Shown piece by piece: positions 8,842 to 14,996 of a stretch of DNA of 31,770 bases. The DNA lies in IMG/VR virus record IMGVR_UViG_3300024288_000031, positions 1 to 31,770 of that record, one strand, 5' to 3'. This DNA comes from a virus. The notes under the pieces are model-generated. The model saw only the letters and a list, made by a program, of their open reading frames with translations. It made no database searches and was not told the origin of the DNA. The translations under genes and the position numbers were made by a program. Numbering within the stretch: position 1 is the stretch's first letter; each line of letters starts with the position of its first letter.

Positions 8842-9942
8842 TTACTCCTCCCTTTTGATAGTTTCGGTGTGACGCCGTTCTGATTTCCAAGGCCCGTGAT
8901 TTGTATAAAGGCTTCCAAGGTACCCAAGGCCCTTTAGTGCTTCTGGCTGTAAAGCATGATGTAAGAGCATGCTATCGTGTAAAGCACCAAATACTCTTAT
9001 TCCGTAGCTTCGCAATAAAAATGCAATATCGTACAACCCATTCTGGAACACCTTGCGTATTTCTGCATCCTCAAGGACCGAACGTATAAGCTCCCAGCAT
9101 CGTCGTTCAAGCTCTGGAGTAGGCCAATAACTTTTTCCCGCCTTTCTGGGGTCATCGAACGGAATAACGAGAGCAAGGTCTCGTCGTGGAGCGAAGCCCA
9201 TGCATGTAATGCGCGTGCCAGAGGTTTCAATGTCGCAAGCAATAAGCTGGCTTGCTTTGATGTGGGTTTGGATGAAGGTATGTATATCATCTAAATCGGG
9301 CTCTATCCATATCTCACACGGTGGGCGATCTAACGTCCCTGTCTGGCTAGCCGAAACAGCCTTTGACAAATCCGCGATTGTTGTCGGACGTAGCTCATAC
9401 TGGCGGAGGACGGCAGCTGGATGATAGCAAACAAGCAGTTTGTAACCAGCAACGCAATGAGTGCTGAGTACAGTAGTCCCGCGGAGCTTGCTAACACCGG
9501 TGCGTCCAGTAAGAGCCCAGACAGCAGAATTACCAAGGCAGATAATAAGATTAGGATCGTGCTCCAGAATCTCATCGCCGAGACGATCAAGCTCGGGGGC
9601 GAATTCAGCGCGGGTGTATTTGCTTGGGAGTAGTGGCCCGTATCCCGGGATGCCATCGGCCTTCCCGCCGCAGAAGTGTTCGAGGCGGTTGCTGGGTGGG
9701 TGGCGGTTGAATACGTTCGTGCGGTAGACCTCCGGGTGGCCTTCCCATATCTTGGCGAGATGCTTAGGGTCTCCAGTTCGGTAATAGAGATCAATGCGGT
9801 TTCGCTCTCCTTGGGTAAGGGATATGACTTCCGCTTCATGGAGTTGCCTCATGAGTTCGACGCCGGAAGAGCCGACGAATGGGGTCGAGAGACGGGCCTC
9901 GTTCTCGCCCCACGCTTCGCCGACGAGGAAGATTGGTTTCAC
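8842..9942 (-). CDS. Uracil-DNA glycosylase-like domain fused to DNA polymerase exonuclease part (ExoI, ExoII)
   Basis: A 366-residue fusion. Residues 1-200 resemble the UDG superfamily: FLVGEAWGENEA (5-16) as motif 1, TNVFNRHPPSNR (75-86), and the CYHPAAVLRQ motif (172-181). Residues about 230-345 are a DnaQ-like nuclease with ACDIETSG (Asp237, Glu239; ExoI) and FQNGLYDIAFL (Asn301, Asp305; ExoII). ExoIII is missing because the gene is cut by the endonuclease gene downstream. It could remove uracil or scan template DNA at the fork. The GTG at 9942 overlaps the previous stop as GTGA; a GTG four codons earlier (9954) is an alternative. Confidence 0.85.
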   Translation of the reverse strand: MKPIFLVGEAWGENEARLSTPFVGSSGVELMRQLHEAEVISLTQGERNRIDLYYRTGDPKHLAKIWEGHPEVYRTNVFNRHPPSNRLEHFCGGKADGIPGYGPLLPSKYTRAEFAPELDRLGDEILEHDPNLIICLGNSAVWALTGRTGVSKLRGTTVLSTHCVAGYKLLVCYHPAAVLRQYELRPTTIADLSKAVSASQTGTLDRPPCEIWIEPDLDDIHTFIQTHIKASQLIACDIETSGTRITCMGFAPRRDLALVIPFDDPRKAGKSYWPTPELERRCWELIRSVLEDAEIRKVFQNGLYDIAFLLRSYGIRVFGALHDSMLLHHALQPEALKGLGYLGSLYTNHGPWKSERRHTETIKREE

Positions 9943-10256
9943 CGAGTGAGCCACAGCGTCATTTGGCGCAGCAAGAGTTTCACTTGATCATTGTTGAGGA
10001 TCAAGTCTTGCGATTCGCCTACGGTTGTGATTCGCAGTATGGGATAGCCATCATCTTCGAGGAAAGTAATGAGCGTGCGTTCGTTACCTTTGAGATTGAG
10101 GACAGTGAAGGCACTGTGTTCGATTTCAGTTGTAGCGGGTGCTTCAATTCGCACAGTCTGGGTTGTGGACAACGCACGATCGCGAAGGCTAGGGCTGCGT
10201 TTGGGAATGAACTTAGCGAGTTCGTTGTCGATGTCGTCTAGATTTGGTGCTTGCAT
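9939..10256 (-). CDS. Hypothetical protein upstream of the polymerase genes
   Basis: A 105-residue protein without a recognised motif. Residues 1-45 are polar and probably flexible; the C-terminal part has alternating strands and a final helix (NNDQVKLLLRQMTLWLTR). The ATG at 10256 has GGAG 6 nt upstream, better than an upstream ATG that would extend through a terminator hairpin. It is the first gene after that hairpin, and its TGA overlaps the GTG of the UDG-exonuclease gene, so it probably belongs to the polymerase unit. Confidence 0.6.
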   Translation of the reverse strand: MQAPNLDDIDNELAKFIPKRSPSLRDRALSTTQTVRIEAPATTEIEHSAFTVLNLKGNERTLITFLEDDGYPILRITTVGESQDLILNNDQVKLLLRQMTLWLTR

Positions 10257-10266
10257 TGGTGGCTCC

Positions 10267-10301
10267 AAAAAGGTGGGGGTGCCCATTTGCGGCGCACCCC
10301 C
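10267..10301 (-). terminator. Rho-independent-type terminator or attenuator
   Basis: On the minus strand, GGGGGTGC (10301-10294) pairs with GCACCCCC (10282-10275) across an 11-nt loop, followed by ACC and TTTTT (10271-10267). It lies between the ssDNA-binding-like gene and the polymerase unit. The ribosome binding site of the next gene begins right after the T run, so it may act as a partial terminator or attenuator. Confidence 0.7.
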
Positions 10302-10320
10302 GAGGTTGGGAGAGGGTTGG

Positions 10321-10764
10321 CTAGTCGGCGACCGGCGCGGTTTTCGCGACTTCCGCACGAAAGCCTTCGCGTCCCTGCAACGGCGTGTGTTTGATGTACA
10401 CCATTACCTCGCAGTTTGGTGCTTCGTCGATCATTCCCGCGAGCGTCTTGCCTTCCGAATCGATCCCGCAGTGTTCGAGGAATTCGCGGAGCATGAAGGC
10501 GGAGTTCTCCGTCAGCCACATGTCGTTGCGGATGATTTTGCCCTCCAGCCCGCCGATTGCCTCGAGTTCCTTTTCATCCACATCCTCGTCGATTCCGACT
10601 GGCTTGAGCAGGAAGCGTAAGCCGGGAGTTTTCTTCTGCGAGGATTCGATCTGCTCCGGCAGACCGGTGATAACGCAGTGGTAGCCACCGGTTGGCATTG
10701 GGGGAGGAGCGTTGAATTCCGTCGCGGGACGATCGAGGATAGTGGAGAGGTTTGCGTTTGCCAT
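10321..10764 (-). CDS. Probable DUF669-like / ssDNA-binding protein
   Basis: A 147-residue protein, acidic overall. After a disordered start (to about residue 25), the pattern PTGGYHCVITGLPEQIESSQKKTPGL..LLKPVG looks like the opening strands of an OB-type fold, followed by a helical segment (ENSAFMLREFLEHCGID) and a final strand with the conserved-looking KHTPLQGREGFRAEV. Small proteins of this shape are paired with RecA-like phage ATPases and often bind ssDNA; here the ATPase gene lies immediately upstream. The ATG at 10764 has AGGAAA about 10 nt upstream. Function is inferred from shape and context. Confidence 0.6.
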   Translation of the reverse strand: MANANLSTILDRPATEFNAPPPMPTGGYHCVITGLPEQIESSQKKTPGLRFLLKPVGIDEDVDEKELEAIGGLEGKIIRNDMWLTENSAFMLREFLEHCGIDSEGKTLAGMIDEAPNCEVMVYIKHTPLQGREGFRAEVAKTAPVAD

Positions 10765-10827
10765 GGTTGATTGGTTTCCTAAAGGTTGGTTTGGGAATAG
10801 GTTGAGTTGCATTGCGAATGCCTTGCG

Positions 10828-11703
10828 CTAGGCCCTCCGTAAGGTTATCGACTTCGGCTTTACCGCCGTGGTTGGGGCAGGCTTGGTTGGCTCCACGCTC
10901 ACGCTCTGCCCACGCAGCGTGGCGAAGATGGATGCGAGACCGGTGGAGATGTCGTAGTCCGGTTGCATGTCGAAGGGTTTGGGGTTGGCTAAGTCAATCA
11001 TCGGAGTGGAGTTGGTGCGGATCGTGCGCTTATCGTGCTTGTGGGTGTAGAGAATGACGGTAGAGAAGTATTGGGGAATCTTTGGCGAGAGCTTCTGGCC
11101 AACGCCTTGTGGGAAGCCCTTGGTTGTGCCGTCGGGCATCTCTTGGTAGGCCACGTGCGCGATCACGATCACATTGGTGCGGAAGTTATCACTCGTTAAA
11201 TGCGCAAGCAGACTTTCGATGCCATCTTGAGCGTTGCCATAAACTGCTCGGGGGTCAAAGTTCCCATCCTTCCCGCGAGGAACCAGTGGTTCATAGTGGT
11301 CGTAGGCTGCATCGCACAATCGGGAGAGTGAATCCACCACAAGAATGCATTCAGGCCCCCATGAATCAGGGCGGCCGAGAGAGGTGCCATCATCGGATTT
11401 CCATTCGTCGATTAGGTTAAGCGCTGCGCGGAAGGCCTTCGGCTTGCCAGCGATTACCGGGCCGAGGGCGGAAGATTTCCAGTTGTCGCGGAGGGTGATG
11501 AATTCGACGTTGCCGATTAGCTCGGGACATTCCTTGAGGATGTATTCTTTGAGCACATTGAGGAGGTTGTCGAGATCGAGGATGCGGAGCTTGTAGCCAG
11601 CTTTCACCAACGACACTAGCGAGCCAGTCTTGCCGGACTTCGCGTCGCCGATTAGCAGGAGTTTGGTGAAGCTATTACTCTGATGGGCTGCTAGGCTTGG
11701 CAT
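10828..11703 (-). CDS. RecA-like AAA ATPase (AAA_24 / Sak4-type)
   Basis: A 291-residue ATPase with Walker A GDAKSGKTGS (19-28) and Walker B CILVVDSLS (119-127). The C-terminal 30 residues are a Pro/Thr/Lys-rich tail. This layout matches small RecA/AAA_24 phage ATPases, including the Sak4 group that aids single-strand annealing or strand exchange. Adjacent genes (ssDNA-binding-like protein, RecB/Cas4-like nuclease) fit a recombination module. The ATG at 11703 overlaps the previous stop (TGATG), with AAGGA 8 nt upstream. Confidence 0.78.
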   Translation of the reverse strand: MPSLAAHQSNSFTKLLLIGDAKSGKTGSLVSLVKAGYKLRILDLDNLLNVLKEYILKECPELIGNVEFITLRDNWKSSALGPVIAGKPKAFRAALNLIDEWKSDDGTSLGRPDSWGPECILVVDSLSRLCDAAYDHYEPLVPRGKDGNFDPRAVYGNAQDGIESLLAHLTSDNFRTNVIVIAHVAYQEMPDGTTKGFPQGVGQKLSPKIPQYFSTVILYTHKHDKRTIRTNSTPMIDLANPKPFDMQPDYDISTGLASIFATLRGQSVSVEPTKPAPTTAVKPKSITLRRA

Positions 11704-11933
11704 CAACGATTCCTTTCGCGAACGCAAATTGATTCGCTTAGATTTTGAGCCATTTGCTTGGCCCATTGCTTATCTCGTTCCAATAGACTAATTAAAGACT
11801 GCTGTTGGGCAATTTGATCCTTTTGTTTTAATATTTCACGACTTTGCCATAATTCATGTTCTTTGCCTTTGTTTAATTCCCCTACAAGATACTCAATTCT
11901 TTCTTCAAGAGATTTAATTGTTACCTTCGCCAT
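11703..11933 (-). CDS. Small coiled-coil protein
   Basis: A 76-residue protein that is nearly all heptad-like helix, rich in Glu, Gln, Lys and Leu (SLEERIEYLVGELNKGKE and onward). It is clearly more A+T-rich than its neighbours. The ATG at 11933 has AGGAG 6 nt upstream and overlaps the end of the previous gene by 20 nt; its TGA overlaps the ATPase start. It may be an oligomerising accessory factor; no function is recognised. Confidence 0.6.
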   Translation of the reverse strand: MAKVTIKSLEERIEYLVGELNKGKEHELWQSREILKQKDQIAQQQSLISLLERDKQWAKQMAQNLSESICVRERNR

Positions 11934-12150
11934 TGCTTGCTCCTTGTGGTTTGGCTAACAACACTTCCGTGTACAACGTCAACAAATCACCGGCATTCAC
12001 ATCCATGTAGCTCTCCACCCCAACGGTCATGGTAGTGCTACCGCCGAGGGCGAGTCGCATGGAAGTCTCGGTGCGTTCGAGAACGCGGTATTTACCGAGG
12101 ACTAGACGAACGCGGAAAGATTTTCCTATCTGGGTTTCAATGGATTCCAT
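11914..12150 (-). CDS. Small beta-rich protein, unknown
   Basis: A 78-residue protein with strands such as GKSFRVRLVLGKYRVLERTE and a second beta block (TMTVGVESYMDVNAGDLLTLYTE), then a disordered Gly/Asn-rich tail. The ATG at 12150 lies inside the 3' end of the nuclease gene (25-nt overlap). No domain is recognised; placement between nuclease and ATPase suggests an accessory role in the recombination module, which is inference. Confidence 0.5.
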   Translation of the reverse strand: MESIETQIGKSFRVRLVLGKYRVLERTETSMRLALGGSTTMTVGVESYMDVNAGDLLTLYTEVLLAKPQGASNGEGNN

Positions 12151-13112
12151 CGGTCTTCGATCTCCCTTTTGATAAAATCCCCAGCCAACCATTTCTCACG
12201 CACCTGCGGCGACTTGCTGCAAATCCCGCGGAACATGCAGCCACCAAATTTGTCACATGAACTATCATTCATTGGCCAGTGGTCGGCCGTTGCGAATGCT
12301 TCCGCTTGCGCGAGCCAGTAGCGAAGATCAGAAAGCCATTCATCGAGTTGGTCCTGCGTGCGGTAAGTAACCCCGCGGGTGAAGAAGTTTGGCTCAACGA
12401 GTTTGATTTGTGCAGCTTCCACAATCACGCCTTTGACAGGGGCGCGGTAAACGACTTGGGTCGCAAGGGTGTAGAGGGTCATTTGGTTGTGGGGATTGAA
12501 ACCGTCGAAGAAGTAGGACGATGGGGTCGTGGTGGTGGTTTTGTGATCGAGGACGTAGAGATCGTTGTTGAAGGAGACTACACGATCGAGATGGCCGCAG
12601 AGGAGGTAGGGTTGGGAGATGTCGTTTTGGCTATCGTAGGCTTTGCTGTGGCTGGGTCCCCAATCAAGCTCGAACTTGAAGCTCAATTCCACCGCAGCGC
12701 GGCCATTTTCAAGGATATGGGTGGTTGCGGTGTCGTTAGCGAAGAAATCGAAGTAGTCGATCACGAGTTGGATCAAGGTGCGACGGTTTTTGTAGCGCCC
12801 CGCTTTCGTGTCGGTGTCGACATCCCAATCGAAGGTGCGGATCATGAGTTGGTGGACCGCGTGTCGCATGGCGTCCGCATGGTTGGCACCGGCCGCTTTC
12901 GCCTTGTCATAGTCCTCGATCGCGGAATGGTATTCCGCGCCGTAGCGTAGGTGGACGGAATCGTCCTTTGGGGACCAGCCCTCGATCATCACGAGGTAGT
13001 ATAGCTTCGGACAGGTTTTGAGATATCCAATCGAGGTGCTATCCCAAGCGAATTGTATATTAGTGCCTTCGAGGAACGGTGATGCAGGGACATCGCTTGC
13101 CGAGGTGTCCAT
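12126..13112 (-). CDS. RecB/Cas4-like PD-(D/E)XK nuclease with Fe-S-type cysteines
   Basis: A 328-residue nuclease. GAEYHSAIEDY (His62) is the first motif, GHLDRVV (Asp176) and YVLDHKT (Asp189, Lys191) are the catalytic D..DxK set. Four cysteines, Cys34 (LKTCPKLYYL) and Cys286, Cys292, Cys298 near the C-terminus, match the one-plus-three arrangement that holds a 4Fe-4S cluster in Cas4 and AddB nucleases. It probably resects DNA ends for recombination or replication with the ATPase and ssDNA-binding-like genes downstream. The ATG at 13112 overlaps the previous stop as TAATG. Confidence 0.85.
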   Translation of the reverse strand: MDTSASDVPASPFLEGTNIQFAWDSTSIGYLKTCPKLYYLVMIEGWSPKDDSVHLRYGAEYHSAIEDYDKAKAAGANHADAMRHAVHQLMIRTFDWDVDTDTKAGRYKNRRTLIQLVIDYFDFFANDTATTHILENGRAAVELSFKFELDWGPSHSKAYDSQNDISQPYLLCGHLDRVVSFNNDLYVLDHKTTTTTPSSYFFDGFNPHNQMTLYTLATQVVYRAPVKGVIVEAAQIKLVEPNFFTRGVTYRTQDQLDEWLSDLRYWLAQAEAFATADHWPMNDSSCDKFGGCMFRGICSKSPQVREKWLAGDFIKREIEDRWNPLKPR

Positions 13113-13357
13113 TATCCTGCGTTCCTCATGTTTATTGTTTTCATATCTTCGAGTGTATAAACGCCCCAAGATACAATTGCCGCTTGCATCCAACCAAGCC
13201 AGCGACAAAGTTTGGTATCTGACCAGTCGCGGTTTAAATTGATTCGTTCATGCATTTCACATAAATGATTGTACGAAAGATCAGGAACTGGATAATTACT
13301 AATTTGGCTTTTATGCGCTAGCTGCATTGTGTCCTCTATTGCTTGCCGAATATTCAT
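13112..13357 (-). CDS. Small phage protein of a widespread RWLGWMQ...LEDMK family
   Basis: An 81-residue protein. The C-terminal half carries RWLGWMQAAIVSWGVYTLEDMKTIN, a pattern I recall from many small phage early proteins of unknown function; the first half has LSYNHLCEMHERI. The DNA is A+T-rich compared with neighbours, as for a mobile accessory gene. The ATG at 13357 follows GGGGGA by about 8 nt. It is translated just upstream of the nuclease gene (TAATG). Family resemblance is from memory, not from a search. Confidence 0.65.
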   Translation of the reverse strand: MNIRQAIEDTMQLAHKSQISNYPVPDLSYNHLCEMHERINLNRDWSDTKLCRWLGWMQAAIVSWGVYTLEDMKTINMRNAG

Positions 13358-13359
13358 GT

Positions 13360-13605
13360 TTACATCCCCCGCCGCAAGTTGCCAATGGGCTTGATAACCT
13401 TGTTGAGGAGCTTCGCTACGCCAGCGGGGGCAGCAGCCGCAGGGCCTGCTTTGCGGCCCTTGCCAGCTTCGCGATTCGCACGGATGTTGCGGTGGTATTG
13501 GATGATGATATCGAGATCGGCACCACCGAGCTTTAGCGGATCGAGGGTCATGAGCATGTCGAGATCGAGTGGGACGGAGGCTTCATCAGGGTCGGTAGTG
13601 GTCAT
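13360..13605 (-). CDS. Small protein with basic Ala-rich tail, unknown
   Basis: An 81-residue protein in two parts: an acidic N-terminus (DLDMLMTLDPLKLGGADLDIIIQYHR) and a basic Ala/Gly/Lys-rich C-terminus (KGRKAGPAAAAPAGVAKLLNK). The split charge suggests a nucleic-acid-binding tail on a protein-interaction head. The ATG overlaps the previous stop as ATGA. No family is recognised. Confidence 0.6.
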   Translation of the reverse strand: MTTTDPDEASVPLDLDMLMTLDPLKLGGADLDIIIQYHRNIRANREAGKGRKAGPAAAAPAGVAKLLNKVIKPIGNLRRGM

Positions 13606-13790
13606 TCCATCTCTCCAAGGGTTTTCCGCAAGCTATGATACCCCGTAGTCGTCCGCATGTGTGCTTGCCATACTTCACGCAGCGTCCGCGACCAGCCGGT
13701 GCCGTAGTAGGCTTCTGCCGCGGCGACATCGGATTCGTAGAGGTTGAGGGTTACTTTGCGTAGTGGAGCGTCAGCGCCAGGGTTTGGCAT
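13602..13790 (-). CDS. Possible ribbon-helix-helix DNA-binding protein
   Basis: A 62-residue protein. Residues about 11-45 read strand-helix-turn-helix (RKVTLNLYESDVAAAEAYYG, then GWSRTLREVWQAHMR), the layout of Arc/MetJ-type ribbon-helix-helix repressors. It could regulate early genes by binding paired operator sites. The ATG at 13790 lies inside the tiny membrane-protein gene upstream (20-nt overlap) with a poor Shine-Dalgarno, so it probably depends on coupling. Confidence 0.55.
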   Translation of the reverse strand: MPNPGADAPLRKVTLNLYESDVAAAEAYYGTGWSRTLREVWQAHMRTTTGYHSLRKTLGEME

Positions 13791-13866
13791 AATACATCCA
13801 TATGATTAAGAAGAGTGTATAGAACCATACACCAACACATACGCCAATAATGTATCCTGTGGTCAT
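13771..13866 (-). CDS. 31-residue single-span membrane protein
   Basis: The frame encodes a peptide of 31 residues whose residues about 4-26 are strongly hydrophobic (GYIIGVCVGVWFYTLFLIIW), ending in a basic YYAKPWR tail, so it should sit in the inner membrane with the C-terminus inside. Support for translation: the ATG at 13866 overlaps the upstream stop as ATGA, GGAG lies 8 nt upstream, and the gene fills an otherwise empty gap between two coupled genes. Role unknown; small early membrane peptides can be inhibitors of host membrane processes. Confidence 0.65.
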   Translation of the reverse strand: MTTGYIIGVCVGVWFYTLFLIIWMYYAKPWR

Positions 13867-14102
13867 TCCTCCAACTCCGTTGCTTTCTTCGCGATGAAGA
13901 TTGTGTCTTCTGACACTTGGCAGATCATAAGCGCTTCCAGTTCTGGGTCGGCCGCTTCCTTTCGCGCGTCGTAGAGGGTGTTGACTAGCTTGATGCGATC
14001 GTTCGTGCGGATTAAAATCCCGATTTCTTCGTCGAGCGCGTTGTACCAGCAGGGAAGAAATTCGTGGGCGTAAGGGCGGATTTTGGGGGTAGATGGGGGC
14101 AT
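13863..14102 (-). CDS. Small early protein, unknown
   Basis: A 79-residue protein starting at the ATG at 14102 (GGAG 8 nt upstream). It has a Pro-rich start, then a mixed helical acidic body (ALDEEIGILIRTNDRIKLVN, DPELEALMICQVSEDTIF). No motif is recognised. It overlaps the 3' part of the upstream ORF by 91 nt in another frame and is coupled downstream to the 31-residue membrane protein by ATGA. Confidence 0.55.
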   Translation of the reverse strand: MPPSTPKIRPYAHEFLPCWYNALDEEIGILIRTNDRIKLVNTLYDARKEAADPELEALMICQVSEDTIFIAKKATELEE

Positions 14103-14209
14103 GAAGAAGGCTCCAATGGGATTGGTTCTACTCGTTTGTACCATGTCATGTCGTAGCCTTGTCGCACTGCTTCATCATATAAAGCTGGCGGAAGATAAAC
14201 GTACATCAT
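14012..14209 (-). CDS. Small ORF with doubtful 3' half
   Basis: A 65-residue ORF whose ATG overlaps the upstream stop as ATGA. The first 30 residues (YVYLPPALYDEAVRQGYDM and following) look like a normal protein, while the last 30 are Pro/Ser/Thr-rich and run out of frame over the next gene. This may be a truncated gene, or a small frameshift may have damaged its end. Confidence 0.4.
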   Translation of the reverse strand: MMYVYLPPALYDEAVRQGYDMTWYKRVEPIPLEPSSCPHLPPKSALTPTNFFPAGTTRSTKKSGF

Positions 14210-14535
14210 TCCTCCACCTCGCTAAGGCGTTCGACATCCGCTGGATTGATCTTATTCTGTCGCGCATAAACCCACCATTCGCCCTCGGAATCCGGAAGGA
14301 TTGTGAATTGCAACGGATCGTAGACACAACGCCCGTGTAGCGGTGCATCCCGCTCGGGGTATACCTTCGCGTTATCCTCGCGGCAGAGAGTGCGGAAGTA
14401 ATTCAACCGCACGCGGAATTGATGCGCTTGGCCTTCGGTGATGAAAGGAATGCGAGCGCCTTTTTCGTCCTCCAAGGCGGTGTCGAGGAAGCTCTCGCAA
14501 TCTGGGTAGGAGAGGCGGGATTTAGACGTTGGCAT
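14206..14535 (-). CDS. Early protein, unknown
   Basis: A 109-residue acidic protein containing YPDCESFLDTALEDEKG, QAHQFRVRLNYFRTLCREDN and a beta segment GEWWVYARQNK. The helix-rich centre with RVRLNYFRTLCR may bind nucleic acid, but no family is recognised. The ATG at 14535 has GGAGG 8 nt upstream and overlaps the stop of the inserted HNH gene (TAATG), so the HNH gene sits between it and the helicase. Confidence 0.6.
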   Translation of the reverse strand: MPTSKSRLSYPDCESFLDTALEDEKGARIPFITEGQAHQFRVRLNYFRTLCREDNAKVYPERDAPLHGRCVYDPLQFTILPDSEGEWWVYARQNKINPADVERLSEVEE

Positions 14536-14996
14536 TAAATGTGCCTCCAAGTCAGACGCTTTTCTATGCGGTAGATATTTGCGCTGGTTGTTTTATAGCG
14601 CTCCGCTATCTGCCATTTCTTTAGCCCGCCTTCGACGAGCAATTTTCGAATCTCTAGAACCTCGTTTTCCGTTAACCACACATTTGGATGGTTCATTCCT
14701 TGTGTGTTAGCTCCACGCCCTTTTAAATCACGATCGCGCATATTGTCTTGGTGTGTGCCAAGAAACAAATGGTCTGGATTTATACAACATCGCACATCAC
14801 ACTTGTGTAGTACATCTTTGTCTTTTGGTATATCTCCTTTGTGCACTATCCACGAAGCTCTGTGAGCTTTTAGTCCTCCACCTTGGTGTGTGATAATGCC
14901 GTAACCAAGTTCATCCGTGTAACCAGTATATAACCAGCATTGGTTGTCATCAATTGCTAGTTTTGATATTAGGCGTTCTTTCAAGGTGTCTACCAT
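14535..14996 (-). CDS. HNH homing-type endonuclease with C-terminal helix-turn-helix
   Basis: A 153-residue protein of the HNH_3-like group: CWLYTGYTDELGYG, then KAHRASWIVHKGDIP, then VLHKCDVRCCINPDHLFLGTHQDNMRD (His, Cys and Asn of the metal-binding fold), then KGRG. Residues about 105-150 form a homeodomain-like DNA-binding segment (LTENEVLEIRKLLVEGG..WQIAERYKTT). The DNA is A+T-rich. The ATG overlaps the end of the helicase gene by 7 nt, so it is inserted at the exact 3' end of an essential-looking gene without damaging it. Confidence 0.85.
   Translation of the reverse strand: MVDTLKERLISKLAIDDNQCWLYTGYTDELGYGIITHQGGGLKAHRASWIVHKGDIPKDKDVLHKCDVRCCINPDHLFLGTHQDNMRDRDLKGRGANTQGMNHPNVWLTENEVLEIRKLLVEGGLKKWQIAERYKTTSANIYRIEKRLTWRHI

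Noticed and set aside
8350-8900. Group I intron in the polymerase gene
   Set aside because: The endonuclease ORF fills the whole insertion, leaving no space for an intron core outside it; not fully excluded without a covariance search.
10238-10519. 93-residue minus ORF crossing the terminator hairpin
   Set aside because: Arg-rich, overlaps two better genes, and would run through a terminator.
12279-12950. 223-residue plus-strand ORF opposite the nuclease gene
   Set aside because: Val/Gly/Glu-rich antisense of a gene with clear catalytic motifs.
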